Shown here: piece after piece, positions 1 to 12,499 of the stretch
Numbering within the stretch: position 1 is the stretch's first letter
Layout: each line of letters begins with the position of its first letter
Source: Calliopum simillimum
Lineage: Eukaryota > Arthropoda > Insecta > Diptera > Lauxaniidae
NCBI GenBank assembly: GCA_951812925.1
Contig: OX638372.1
Span: forward strand, 10,383,410-10,447,409
Length of the DNA: 64,000 nucleotides
Direction: 5' to 3'
Notes under the pieces: generated by a model
What the model was told of the DNA's origin: nothing
Seen by the model: only the letters and a program-made list of their open reading frames with translations
Database searches by the model: none
Made by a program: the position numbers and the translations under genes

Positions 1-76
1 TTTGGGTTGAAACGAATCGAAAAAAAAAAATGAAAAGATTGCATAAGAATAAGCATCAAAACTTAATTAAGAACTA

Positions 77-372
77 GTAAGGGTGTAACTTTTGGCCTGG
101 CCAAACATAAAATACCATATACTGCAGTATTTTGAAAATCTTGCATATATGGGAGGTGCCACGCTCTCTTGTCCGAGTTCACCCAGTTTTTGCTAAGAGA
201 TTGCATTTATAGTTTTTAGTGTCTGAGTAAAATTTTCTTCGATTATCTTAAAAAACGCTTTCAGTATACTGTTTTGAAGCTTTTGCTTATATGGGAGGTG
301 CCAGGCCCTCTTGTCTGAGTTCGTCTAGTTTTGGCTCAGACCGTGCATTTATAGTCCATAACAATATGTTTC
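77..372. repeat. Tandem-unit dispersed repeat, cluster 1
   Basis: Opens with TGTAACTTTTGGCCTGGCC, which holds the palindrome TTTGGCCTGGCCAAA. About two units of roughly 150-165 bp follow, each with GGGAGGTGCCA, TCTTGTCCGAGTTC and TTTCAGTATA. The same opening and the same units return at 2150-2880, so this is a dispersed element with an internal tandem array. The layout (subterminal palindrome, then a tandem array) resembles Helentron/DINE-1-type non-autonomous elements; that class is an inference. Confidence 0.6.
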
Positions 373-2149
373 TTACTGAGATTGCGTAGCATTATCTTCA
401 TATCTTTAACTTAAATCTTGGGTAAGTCCTCCTGAACAGATGTATTAACATCTACTGCAGATCGATTTGGTATCACATTTGCCGCTAGGATTTTAGCCTT
501 CGTAACAATGCAATTCTCATTGAAAAATTTGGGTCAAGTTTACTTAAGTGATACCTTATACTACTTTTTATAACAAGTTTATTTTATAAAGAAACAAGGA
601 AAGAATATCTAATCAAAAAATGTGAATTCAATTTTGTTTTGGGGATATAGCCATCGCAAGATCCGGATAAAGATTTTAAAAAAATTTATATAATTAAATT
701 GGAAACCCTTGGATGTATTTCAAAAACATTGGTGTCATATAAAAATTCTAATATTTAGTCTGCCTTAAATTATTTGTAAGCGCTCCGAACTCCCTCTTAA
801 GAAATTGGGTGATAAATTCTTACAAAATTTCAATATATTTACTCCTTAATTATTGCCGATAGTGTTTATGTACTTTCTAGTGAATTTTTCGCTTCTAGTA
901 AATTTTTTTTTTGCGGATGTCCGAGATAAAATTCTCAAGAATTTTTAATCATGATAAGGCCCAATAGGAATTTTTTTTATATTTTGCTTTAAATCAATGC
1001 ATACAGAAATAATCGTTTGTCAATCAGTGCTATTATTTTAATAAAAGTTTGTGCCTCGCTAACTCAAGGTACGGCCATTCCTGCTCATAGCTCTCTCCAC
1101 TCAGAAAGATTTTCCTGCGTGCGGCCTTGATTTTGGTATTCATGAATAACAAACACAACATGACATATAACTCTTCCCAAACATAAACTTTCAGTGTTAG
1201 CAATGAATAAATGCAAAGCTTTTCTCTTTGGTATGAGAAAATCTGAGCATATCGATTTTATCCCATGAGGAAAAACTATATAAGTCAAGCCATATATGCT
1301 GCCATAAATGATAGCTTTTTTAACTTTATAATGTCAGTGAACAAATTTTTGAAAGCAAACAAATACTTCTGACACATACGAGTACATAGCCTGCGAAAGG
1401 ATGTCATTGCTGTTTTCCTGTCAGGTTGACATAAGCACATACATAAGCAGATTTTGTATTTACCGCAATGTTATGCTAATATGTATTTGGCAAACAGCTT
1501 AAGTGAGATTTGTGAAGATTTTCATTTAATACATTTTGAATATCCTTTAAGCGCGCAAAAGGGGGGAAAAAGTGTTAATATAATGTGTGGCACATTGTTG
1601 ATTTGTAAATAAAATATTCACATTTTTTATTCAAATTTAATGATTTTAAATAAAATAACACAGTGCCATACGAAAATATACAATGTCGCTCACTCACACA
1701 GTTCATTTCGTGGCATGTTTTATGTTGATTTTCTGCACAAACTGGATTTTCATATCGTTTCAAAGGAGTTATAGCATTGCAAGGAAAATTTATACAAGAC
1801 ATATTTATAGCTTGTTTTAAAGACGAAGGATAGTACTAAGTAAGTGATGAATTTCTTAGAAAAGAGGAAAACAATTTCGTCTATACATAACCTTAAACAT
1901 CATGTTCTTGATGCTTAGAATATCTGAATAATCATATCTGATAGAGCGATTCCAAGACTGAATTCGGATTAAGCATTGCAAAATACTTGAAAAAATACCA
2001 TTTTCTGTTCTCTTTTGTTCTGCTTTTTTATACTTTTTACAAAAATACCGTTTTTCGATCTATTTTGTGGGCGAGCAAATATTTTTGATTAAAAAATTGT
2101 TAAATTTTGTTGCTTACACTATAATAGATTAAACCCTAAATCTGGGCGT
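373..2149. other. AT-rich stretch, no gene recognised
   Basis: Short ORFs on both strands show no domain, codon bias or splice context. Around 931-964 is the terminus-like string ending TCATGATAAGGCCCA, which also occurs near 11953-11990 and, inverted, near 59915. It is probably the end of a small dispersed element. Confidence 0.6.
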
Positions 2150-2880
2150 AACTTGTAAGGATGTAACCTTTGGCCTGGCCAAACATTAAATAGCCTACTC
2201 TGCAGAATTTAGAAAATTTTGCTTATATGGAAGGTGCAACGCCCTCTAGTCCGAGTTCACCCAGTTTTCGCTCAAAGCTTTCATTTATAGTTCTTAGCGT
2301 CAGAGTGAAATTTGGTTGGAATTATCTCAAAAAACGTTTTCAGTATAGCGTTTTGAAGCTTGTGCTTATATGGGAGGTTGTACGTCTCGAGTTCGTCTCG
2401 TTTGAGCTCAGAACGTGCACTTATAGTTCTTAGTTTTGAGTGAAATTTACTTATTTAATTATCTCAAAAAACTCTTTCAGTATAGAATTTTTAAACTTTT
2501 GCTTATACGCGAGGCACCACACCCTCTAGTCCGACTTCACCCAGTTTTTGCTCAGACCTTGCATTTGTAGTCCTTACCCAGTATGCCAAACTGTTCATAT
2601 CTCCGCTTTTTATCCGTTACGGGTCCGTTACTGATCCGTTTGCGGAAGAAATTCTCAAAAAAAAAAGAAGGATTCGCTTTGGCACACTGGGTAGTGTTTG
2701 AGTGAAATTAAGTTGGATCATTTCAAAAAACTCTTTTAGGTGCCACGCCCTCTTGTCCGATTTCATCCAGTTTTTTCTCAGAGCTTGAATTTATAGTTTT
2801 CAGTGTCTGAGTAAAATTAAGTTCGATTACTTCAAAAACGCTTTCAGTATAGCGTTTTGAAGCTTTTGCTTATATGGCAC
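2150..2880. repeat. Tandem-unit dispersed repeat, cluster 2
   Basis: Same family as 77-372, starting with the same TTTGGCCTGGCCAAA palindrome. About four to five diverged units of roughly 150-165 bp follow, each carrying the GGGAGGTGCCACGCCCTCT box, a CCGAGTTCACCCAGTTTT box and a TTTCAGTATAGCGTTTTGAAG box. A 115 bp MITE interrupts the array at 2577-2691. Confidence 0.65.
2577..2691. mobile_element. 115 bp Tc1/mariner-type MITE with TA duplication
   Basis: Ends are CCCAGTATGCCAAA and TTTGGCACACTGGG, inverted repeats matching at all but one position, flanked by TA on each side (2575-2576 and 2692-2693). Removing the insert and one TA restores the TCCTTAGTGTTTGAG of the host repeat. A TA target duplication is the hallmark of the Tc1/mariner superfamily. 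There is no coding capacity. Confidence 0.7.
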
Positions 2881-3780
2881 TCTTTTATTTACTGATTTTG
2901 ATTGGTTTCATGATGTTGGAAGATCTCTAACTAAATGAATATTGTAATATCCTTGGTAGTGAATTTTAACTTCTTTCTAAAATAACAATTTCCATGTGGC
3001 TTTGACTAAAAGAAACCTTTTTTAAAAAAAAAAAAAAAATAAATATCCTTCTCAATTTACATGCATGCACTCACTGTTCCACTTCATCTGCAACAGTAAT
3101 CCATTAAAACCACAAGTAACAATAAAACAAACTAATAGTTTGCGAATAAACTTCAAGTCAAGGAATAAAAAGGAAAAGAAAAATTGAAATTTTATAACCA
3201 ATACACAAGTTGCTTCTATAGAAAACACCATATCCTTCCTTTGCCATTAAAATGTTAACAAATTTTAAACCAAAAATCTCTCAATGAAAAGACAAACAAC
3301 ACCAACAACACAAAAAAAAGAAAAAGTGTGCAAGAGCAAAGAGAGAAAGCGAAGGAGAGAGCGAAAATGTTTGCAAACAGCTGGAAGCGAAAGTAGCGCA
3401 TATTAAATATATATGTATAAAAAACAGTTATTTGCGGTAATGCGCCACGACACCGGATGTGGATGCTACTGCTAACATCCGGTACTGCTTTGTGCTAGTG
3501 ATGTAGGTGGTGATGGTGGTGGTGGTGTTGTTGCTTTATTCCTTTGCTATTGGCAGTGTATCAAAACGAGTGAATTCGATTTCTGCTGACTGACTAAAAT
3601 AAATGGAATGGAAAATTACAATCAATTTTAAACATTCAGTAGCGGAAACAAGGATGAACAACTCTGTGTGTGTGTGCATTTGCTTTATTTTGTTGTTAAT
3701 TTATTTTGTGTGAAAAGAAAAAGAAAAAAATACAACAAATAATTAACATCTATTGTTGCTGTTTTTCTCTCTGGATTGGA
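2881..3780. other. AT-rich stretch with simple repeats, no gene recognised
   Basis: Contains poly-A runs, GAGA-rich tracts near 3340-3365 and a GGT microsatellite near 3511-3530. ACCGGATGT near 3452 and ACATCCGGT near 3475 form a 9-bp stem with a 14-nt loop. No coding signal is seen. Confidence 0.55.
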
Positions 3781-3813
3781 CATGATACATCACAGAAAAA
3801 GTGATGTATCATG
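3781..3813. repeat. Perfect 13-bp stem hairpin
   Basis: CATGATACATCAC, a 7-nt loop AGAAAAA, then GTGATGTATCATG. The stem is perfect. No T-tract, ORF end or other context assigns it a role. It may be a collapsed inverted-repeat element. Confidence 0.6.
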
Positions 3814-4129
3814 CCGTTGAAGAATAAGTACTTGTGTTATAAGCAAATAAAATGTAATCGTTGGTTGAACACGTTAAGCAACAAATCGAAAACAGACCTG
3901 GAGTAGAGGGAATACAAAGTGCCATCCATTGTTTTAGAAGTTAAAAAGTTAAAATTTTATTCATAACTACCAATTAGTAAATCAAGTCTTTGGTATTTCC
4001 ACTTTTCAAATATTAGAAAACATTTGTTAATTGTAAAACAAAGCGATGTTGGCTTACCACGTCTCAGAGTCATACAGAAGTACTGGTTTTACATTCGCCA
4101 AATATTGCCATGCGTGTGCTTATTTGTTC

Positions 4130-4850
4130 CACCAAAGGTGCACTCCAAAGAAGACACTGACACTGATCCCTTAGCCTATAAATTGGTTATGAGCACAATA
4201 AGAGGACCCAGAGCACCACAGCCTACTGACCCAGCACTTATGTGCAGAATGGTTGCTGTACTTTTCCCAAGGAGAGATACCAGGTTAATACAGCCATCTT
4301 ACCGAAATAGAAGACATCATTGATTTGACTACAGAAAAATTTTACTTACTCTGAAGAAAATTGGGGACAATAAAGCACTAGGTCTAGATGGTATCCTTAA
4401 CGTAGCGGTAAAAGCAGCCATCCAATCCTGTAATATTTGCTAGGATGTTTACTGCGTGTCTAGATGAAGGCGTTTTTTCTGACTTCTGCAAACAGCAGAG
4501 GATTGTCCTCCTACTAAAGCCTGCTAAACAGCCAGGCAAGTCATTTTCGTATCGGCCAGTGTGTATGCTCGACATTATACATGCATGCTGTGTTATGGAG
4601 AATTATGGATATCCTACTACAAGAGACCCTTGAAAGCCCTGAAGGTTTATCTAACGGCTATTGACGCCGTACAAGCTGTAATGAAAATTGCACAAAAAGC
4701 AACAAGCGGGTAAAGTTGGAGACAAGAGGTACTGCACAGTAGTAACACTTGACATTGGAAATGCCTTTAGCTCAGCAAGCTAGCCTCAAATTATAAGAAT
4801 ACTTCGAGAAAAAGGAACACCAAAATATCTACATACATCGAATAATTTGC
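4130..4850 (+). pseudogene. R1-clade LINE reverse transcriptase remnant
   Basis: Pieces of an R1-type ORF2 appear in order but in shifting frames. First is DPLAYKLVMSTIRGPRAPQP with PTDPALM (from about 4165), the linker region before RT. Then come KKIGDNKALGLDGI (about 4350) and RIVLLLKPAKQPGK (about 4498), the RT fingers. STIDAVQAVMKIAQKA (about 4655) and RYCTVVTLDIGNAFSSA (about 4727) follow; the last carries the first catalytic Asp block, VTLD..NAF, typical of R1-like elements. Several frameshifts and stops make it non-functional. The endonuclease, the YADD block and the 3' end are not seen. The clade call rests on the GPRAP..TDPALM and VVTLD.NAF signatures. Confidence 0.7.
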
Positions 4851-7800
4851 AGCAGAAATGATCAAAAGATACCGGTTTATTGAACATCAAAGAGCTATCG
4901 AATGCAGCCACTTCCAAACAGAAAGTACTAGCGTTCCCGCTACATCGCGGACAGTTACAAAATAGACTGACCAACTGAGAGATAATTTAGCAGTAATGCT
5001 ACTGACATAATACATGACTGTAGTTCTAGGTGAAGAAATTTGTCCCGTTGAAAGCAGATTTTTTAGCGGGTTTGAATCTCGCACGCAGGCTTTCGATACT
5101 GAAACTCCTCGTTTAAAAAAAACTCATCATTCACGAAGGATTTCCTGAAGATTGACTACTATGCCATTTTTTTTGATTTAGTTATATGGATTTCTGATGC
5201 TTGAAGTTTTTGCTATGTTGATTAAGTTTTCCAAAGTTGTAGATGACCTTAATGCTCGTAAATTGCCCAATTTTTTTGTTAGACTAGTTTGTATGTATGC
5301 AGCGATCCGGTGGAATCTATATATTTTTATTCTCCAGTCTTTTATGTCCTCCAATCATAAGACTTGTCACTGCAGACCAGAGCTAGAAGTTCAATGCCGA
5401 CTTTTCTACATCATACGATTTGTCATCCTGCATGTTTGAATGGGTTGGATTAGGAATTGGTCTATGCTTGGCATTATATTTTCAATTACTTTTCATTTAG
5501 TAGGCTTTTTGATTAAAACGGTCGAAAAAATTTGATATTAACGAATATTTCTTAAATGGTTAGTTTTTCGTTAATACAAATAAATATTGTTTGTAGAACC
5601 TGTAACTCTCCAAAAAAGAGATTCTTATATTTTTTATCGTGCGACTCACTATTTTCATCAAAAAGCTTTCGAAATGAAAAGTAATTGAAAAAACACGGAT
5701 TATGAAAAAGGCTTGAATAATAAGTTCCTTTAAAAATTTTAACATTTTCTTGGCAATTTCTTGAATGTTGATAAATTTTCAAAATATTTTTTCATAAAAA
5801 TCTTATCAATGATGCTAAGCATCTTTCGTATATTAGAAACTACGTATTTTGTTCAACTCTTTCATACCCCAGTAAATTTTGCCGTAAATACTTAAGTTCT
5901 GCTTTCATGATCTTCAAAAAATTTATTGTACTTTGCTACGGATAATCATGGCAGCTTTTAATTTGATGTCAGCAAATCATCATTAGTCACTTTGATTAAT
6001 GTCACATCAAGCGATTATTTAACGAACTTTGGGCTTTTTTCACAATTTACTTTTTTTGTTGCTACTTTCTTCTTCTTTCTATCCAAAACATAAGGGTACT
6101 TACACCTACATACATATGGCGGTTTGAGTGGTAGCAGTAGTATGTAGTAGTAATAGTATTCGTTGAAGCGTCGCAAATGTTTTTCTTTCATATAAAGAGC
6201 TAAAAGTGAAGACTTAAGTTGCCACAAGTACCCTTAAGCCGGGTTTTGATGATTTCTTGCCAATGTCATCGTAGTGGCGTGGCGTAAAATAGGGTAGAGT
6301 GGGGTGGGTCGGTGCTACGTCTTTTAATGGATTTGTTTTGTACACACGTGACTTAAAAATGAGCTGCGTTGTATACGCTGACTTCAGTCTGTCATGATGT
6401 CATTTGACACACTAGATGACAAATTATGGTTAATTTCTATGCTTCTATTGAGAAATTTTGTACAAGAAGAGTTTTTTGTATGCGTACCTATACATTTATA
6501 TATTTTATACCTACGTATGTAAGTATGTGTAATCATTTTAGCGTAACCATAAATTGAAATATGCAGTTGAAATTGGTTCAAAAGACTTCACACGATTATT
6601 ATAAGAGTTTTCATAAAGGAAATACTGTGTTTTTAATATCAGAAATTTTTTGCTTAAATGCTTTGAATTAATTGCTACACTTTTCTAGAATTTCTAGATG
6701 CAGCATTAAATTGATTGATCATCTCATCCATAACGTCTACTCTTGTTACAATGCATTAAATAATGATTAAAATGCCGCAAGTAAGGCGTATAATTGGCCT
6801 TTGCATTGAATTCATTGGCCTTTAAATCTACATCATGTTCAAGGAAACACCTTATTATCCATGTTACGGTTAATTCATGTTTGAATGTGTCAAGAATAAA
6901 GTGAAACCAATGTTTTATGTTATAAGCCAATTAGCCGCTTATTGTGTAAGACAAACAATACACATCACACACAAATACATGTAGGGATTATCCTTTGTAT
7001 GACATGAATGTATGTGCGATTGCATAGGTAGATCTCCGTATGTATAAAAATGAACGCATTGTGTGTTGTTGTAAATTATTCAACAGTGAAAAGCTGTTGC
7101 TATGTGTTACACAGATATGTCCTATACCCGAGAATGTTGTCCTGTTGTCATATTTATTATTATTGCATTAAATGTCCGCTCACCTCCATTTGTATAAATA
7201 CATATGTATATGTTAATCCTTATTGTCCTTTTCGCAGTTTATTTTACTAAAGTTATGTTATTTAAAGGTGAATTCGTGTTGTCACAGCAATTCAAAATTG
7301 ATTTAGAAATTTAAGCAAAAATTCAGTGTAACTTTTATTGAAAAACTTGCATTTCTAAACCTTGAGGTTACTTGTTATCTTCTTTAGTTTCATGTATAGC
7401 TCGTTAGAGTGTCTTTTGTGTGGCAATACCGAAATTTATTTAATAGGCTCAAAAGCAATCCCAAATATCTTCTTGATTTTTCGATTTCCTTAGCTTACGC
7501 AACACGCATTTCTAAATTCTCAAAAACAGGATTTAATTTCCTTCGATTGGCAACGCTATTTTTGTACTCATTAAAAATTCTGCAACTCATACCGCCATCC
7601 CTCTCACTCTTATACACAGTTATGGATATTTCAAACTGTAAGCTTTTTTGACAGTCGCTTTTTAATCGTGCAGAGCAGCGGCCACCAAAAATTTCTATAA
7701 TTATTTCTTTTAAGTAGTAAATTGTTAAATCTTAAACTTACAACTAATACTTAAATCTAAGGTTGAATAGTTTCCAATAAATTATAACGTAAATTTGAAG

Positions 7801-7882
7801 TCAAAAGTGCATTTATTACTTTGCAAAGAAGGCCCGGAGTTGGGACATTTTTATCTGCATTTTACTTTTGGGAGCATCGTAG
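4851..7882. other. AT-rich intergenic/intronic stretch
   Basis: ORFs of 60-80 codons occur on both strands with no recognisable domain. Near 5070 the string GGTTTGAATCTCGC resembles a Pol III B box, but no A box or cloverleaf accompanies it. The rest is AT-rich with no dispersed repeat that I could match elsewhere in the window. Confidence 0.5.
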
Positions 7883-8016
7883 CAAACGAGTACTTTTCAT
7901 CAACGTAAGCGAAGGCAGCAACAACACCATCTCGGTGGTCATAATCATCGCGGTAGTCGTCATTCATCACCACATCTACCAGCAGTTCCCGGAGCAGCCA
8001 TTGGCAGTCGACATAG
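7883..8016. other. GC-rich exon-like block, coding status unresolved
   Basis: A block far richer in GC than its surroundings, bounded on the plus strand by a possible acceptor (ATCGTAG|CAA, after a T-rich tract) and a possible donor (CATAG|GTAACA). Two plus-strand frames are open. One reads RRQQQHHLGGHNHRGSR, typical of low-complexity fly exons. The other reads TISVVIIIAVVVI and has strongly GC-ending codons. A minus-strand frame is open too (NDDYRDDYDHRDG). Because three frames are open I cannot choose. It could be an exon of a large gene or simply a CAN-rich low-complexity patch. Confidence 0.25.
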
Positions 8017-8164
8017 GTAACAGAAACTTTACACAGTAGACCCTTTTTTTCGAAGAAGTGTTTCTTTTGAAATACGTAAAACCTTGATACTGGTGAGACT
8101 CAGTTCAAGTTTTGGTTTCGAAATACCACTATTACGTGGTTTATTAAACTTCTATATCTAGGAT

Positions 8165-8940
8165 TTAACATTTATCTGTATGAGGACGATACGCAAGTGT
8201 ATCTGTCACGACCCATAGGCCTCCCTGAAGGCATTATTTACAGAATGCAGGAAGACCTGGATTCCATATCTGTTTGGGCTCAACAAAATTGTCTGCATCT
8301 AAATGCTTTAGCTATCTCGCATAGCAGATATGATATGAGTAATATCTCAACCCTGAGTATTGCAGGAATAGCTATAAAGTTAAGCACGACAGCCGTCAGT
8401 TTTGGTCTCAAACTTAACTCGAACTTAACTTGTGTAGACCATACCAACCTCACTATCAGTAAAATATATAATAAATATTTTAAGACAGCTCTGGTGTACT
8501 GCTGCATTCATTCTACAACATACCAAAGCGAAGCTAGTGCGAACCTTTATAATACCACTTATTTCATATAGTGAACTGGTTTTTGATAACCCTGATAGTG
8601 CATCAAGGCAAAAGTTGTAGTTGGCACTAAACAACTTAGCTAGATATATTTTCTCCAAGAGATGATATGATCGTATATCAGAATACGTGTACAAAGTTTT
8701 ATTAAGTCTCACAAATTTTCTCCATGTACGCAATCTAATATTCTTGCATAGGCTAATTAATAAATGATACCCGAACTACTTAAGTATATAAAAAACTACA
8801 TTTCGCACAATCTACTCGCACCTGAAATCTTGCCTGATTTCAACTTTCGTGTGTCTTCTAGAATGTTCTTTGTTAGTGTCGTTAACATGTGAAACTCATA
8901 ACCAAATGTGATAAAATCCAAAAGTTGTCAAAATTGACGG
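8165..8940 (+). pseudogene. CR1-like LINE reverse transcriptase fragment
   Basis: Starts at the catalytic block, read as YEDDTQVYLSRP (codons from 8179). The usual YADD has become YEDD, a change to the third-palm motif expected to harm activity. Next comes DLDSISVWAQQNCLHLNA, the normal continuation, and LNNLARYIFSKR near 8624. The latter parallels NNIARYVFSLRP in the CR1-like element at 55213-57745 on the minus strand, so both belong to one clade. Further homology to that C-terminus is readable to about 8930 with stops and shifts. N-terminal RT, endonuclease and 3' tail are missing. Confidence 0.65.
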
Positions 8941-11336
8941 GTCACCAAAGAAGTAAGTGGTCTAGCGATGAACGACGACGCTATTTTTGTCGGCTAATGC
9001 TGGACATTTTTCCTTAAGCGCTTCATTCAAGACAAAATTCATGATGTGAGGTGGTTCGCCTATCACCCCAGGGTATGCTACTGGTTGTAATTAAAGTTGA
9101 CTATGGACTTAATGTAGAAGAGCGTGCATACCTTTTTTTTGGATAAAGCTTGCATCCAGGATCGGAAAAAGACGTGAAGAGTAATTAAAGATATCCCAAA
9201 AGATCCAATTCAAAGGAAACCGATTGCTTTCTAAAAGCCAATTAAAAAAAAAAAAAAAACATATTTTGATTGAAATCATTCAGACAGCTTCTATATTATG
9301 CCGTCGACAGTGTGATACTTGCTTGACCAAATCCGCCCTCAATGCAGTGGGAAACCAAAGGCCATCTGGAAAATGTCGTTATCGCACGAAGTTTATTAGT
9401 TGTGAAAGTAAATCGGAGTTCTGAAAAAGTACTCATCCGGAATGCTGAAGAGAAGGAAAAAGTTCATATAAAAGGTAAATAAAGGCAATTTAAAAACGTA
9501 GGGTTATCAGCTGAAATAACAGCAGATACCAAAAGTCCAACTGTCTGTCCAGGTATCTATCATTCTTTCATAACAATTTGCTTAAAAGTGTTGCACACTG
9601 AACACGCCCTTCTAATTCCTACGTTATTTCATTCATTGCTGTTATTAAAGCGGGCGTAACATTTTGCCCGCCTCTCTGCCAGGTGAGTGAGTAAAAGTGC
9701 TGCCACAATAATGTCTCCATAAAAGTGTCTGCCATATAAATAGCAATAGACCATAGTACTTAATTCTGTTGAAAGCAACGTGACACATAAACGGATGTGC
9801 TTTGTGACACACTTTTTGTTTTTTAAATTACAGGTCGATTGGTTGCTGCGGGTCAAAATACCTTAACATAAGTATTAAGTCTTATGTGTTACTTTTACAA
9901 CAATGTTGTTCAATAAAATGTAAAAATAAATTGAATTAATTTCTTTAACTTTGTGTATTAAAATCTTAACATATTTGAAACAGTAGCTCACAAAATTCAA
10001 AGGAATGTTCATTCCTAAAAACATGCAATACAATTTTTGTTACCAGCTCAAGCTAAAATGATATCATACTGAAGAAAATTTGAGTGCACTTAATCGAAGC
10101 AACTGCACAAACCAAGCAGTATGAGGTGAATTTTGCATGTGGTCAAACAGCAACTACTAGACTCGTGAGAAAAATTCATCAAGTAATATAACTTTGAGCC
10201 AAGTTAATGAGCTAAAACTTATTCACTATTTTTATAAATTTTTAGGGTAACACAATTGAACAGCTTTGGTCTAAGTTAACCTAATCGACAGATGGGAAGA
10301 ACTGAATTAAAATGCGACAAAGGAATGAAATAAAATTTTTGACATATTAGCTTATTTCACACTCTTTAGAGGATTGAACACAAAAATTGTGTAGCTCCAA
10401 CTTTTGATTAACTAAATTCTCTACGCATGGCTATGTATGAATTGAAATGAAATTGCTATTACAAAACAAATAATACGGAAAATTTTCATATGTTTTCATA
10501 ATCGTCTTACTTTTATAGGTAAGTACACCACACTGAGCGCGTTACAATCTACTTAATATTGTCTGCAATAGCAGTAGATTTCCCATGATGGCAACTAACA
10601 CAATTGCAAATGCGTTGCCGTTGATCGACTAATTGAATAAATTTGCATTGAAGTCACAAATTCCCGGCAACGCACCAACAAAAACAGCGGCATTTATTCA
10701 ACTCAAACTTTCCCTCAATGTGTGGGTACGACGGACGGATATCGCATGCTGTTAAACTTCATGCAGCTCACACGGGAATTCCGCCGCAATTTCATCCGTA
10801 TCCGCCGCCAATATTGCTGTTGCCAATATTCTTCTTCACATAATTTTTTTTTATCGCGATATGAATGAAATCGACGGTGTTAATACGCAGCACGCACACA
10901 CACAGAGATCGAACTGATGAGAATTTATTGATTACTAACACTCCCATAAGTAACCAAGTGCCGCCATCTAAAGTGCGTTTGGCTTTTGATACTTCTGTGT
11001 ATGCATGTGTGTGTGTGAAAGCAACAGGAAATTAATAATACATTGTGTGTATTAATCAAATTCATATCTCCAGCAGCGTCTCTTTGGTACATATTGCTAA
11101 ATAATTGTATCATTCGTATGCGAGTAGTTTCTTGTGGATTGAGTGCAAATTAGGGCGAAATTTAAGTCTACCTATACCATGCATGTGAAATGTTTAGGCA
11201 AAAAATTTTCTTCAAGTAATTTTCCCCTGATATTCTATGGACATTGACTATGACAATATCTAAGAAATATGAATTCAAAAGTCAAAAAGCATTAGTAGCC
11301 TTGGACATTTAGTTTTACTCTTGGGCATTTAACCTT
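8941..11336. other. AT-rich stretch, no gene recognised
   Basis: Short ORFs lack any domain. A locally GC-richer patch near 10640-10830 has no convincing splice frame. No dispersed element was matched here. Confidence 0.5.
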
Positions 11337-11680
11337 ATGCCCCAGACAAACGGCAGCATTAATGCACATGACAGAACGAATAATGTGAAACTTTTTATTG
11401 CATGATTTTAGGCATTTTTTAAATACATATTTCATAGCCATTGACTAAAAGAAAATTTCCCAATTCAGGGTCCAAAAAATTCTAAAACATCAAAACAAGA
11501 TTAGTAGTGAGTTAAGCATCAGAAAAGCTAATTATAGTTTTTTGAACCCTGAATTGGGAAATTTTCTTTCAGTCAATGACTATGAAATATGCCTTGAAAA
11601 AATGCCTAAGATCATGCAATAAAAAGTTTCACATTATTGCGTTTGTAATGTGTATTAGAGCTGCCGTGTGAATGGGGCAT
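11337..11680. mobile_element. 344 bp foldback MITE
   Basis: Left arm 11337-11473 and right arm about 11541-11680 are near-complete inverted repeats. ATGCCCC begins one end and GGGGCAT ends the other. The inner 100 bp, including AATAATGTGAAACTTTTTAT, ATGCC/GGCAT and CCCAATTCAGGG, pair almost perfectly. The loop is about 67 nt. There is no ORF. A transcript crossing it would fold into a long hairpin. I could not fix a target duplication. Confidence 0.75.
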
Positions 11681-12160
11681 TAGTCTTGGTCTTGGGAATT
11701 TAGCCTTGGTCTTCGGAAAAAAACTTCAAAAGATTGTTGAGTACTCAAATTTTCCAAGCAATTGCATTTAAAAGAACCCGAATTCCAAAACGAGAGACGA
11801 TTTTATGCTTTAAATGGGCTTTACACAGCTACTAACTACATATAATTGACCGAGAACGAATAGCATTAAATTGATGATCAATGTTATTGCTATGGTCTTG
11901 GTCTTGAAATTATATCAACCAAGTCTAATTTTGCTCATCACTGTGCATATATATATTCTCGAGAATATTTATTCGTGATAAGGCCCATCGTAAAAGTTTC
12001 CCGTAAAAATTATACTTCGAATGGAGATATTAACGCTCTTTTGTGTCCATTATCTTCTGACGGAGCATAGAGGTTTTACTTCAATGCGTGACTTCCGGTG
12101 AGACTTTCGAGCAGCAGGTGAAATGCATATGGGTGTAATCAAAAATAAACTTCCCTTATA
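11681..12160. other. AT-rich spacer, no gene recognised
   Basis: Contains repeated CTTGGTCTTGG strings next to the 11337-11680 element and again near 11892, plus the terminus-like string ending ATTCGTGATAAGGCCCA near 11990. Confidence 0.5.
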
Positions 12161-12499
12161 TGACCCAGGTTTTCTGAAAAATTTTTTTTTTCATTTTCTG
12201 TAACGACGTGTAAAATGAAAATCCCAATAGGTGAAAAAGAAAATTTCGACATGAGAAGTCATTTTACCTGAAAATTTTGGGAAAATCGAGAGCACACATT
12301 TCAGAAGTAGTAGATATGTTACGGGGCACCTTTCCGAATATTCTCAAGCGAAATTCACGGCGAAAAAAAAGGGTTAAAATGTCTAAATCGCTCTTTACGG
12401 TCACATGACAGGTCCTTAAATTCTGAAAAAATTCATATGTTCCACCACAAATGGTATAGGATATGAAAAATTGTTTTTTTTTTTTGAAAACCTGGGTCA
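12161..12499. mobile_element. 339 bp MITE with TGACCCAGGTTTTC ends
   Basis: Begins TGACCCAGGTTTTC and ends GAAAACCTGGGTCA, a perfect 14-bp inverted repeat. An A/T run that continues inward on both sides could extend the pairing. The interior has only short ORFs without transposase motifs. No clear target duplication. Confidence 0.65.

Noticed and set aside
5060..5095. tRNA or tRNA-derived SINE, from a B-box-like GGTTTGAATCTCGC
   Set aside because: No A box at the right distance, no cloverleaf and no acceptor stem could be drawn.
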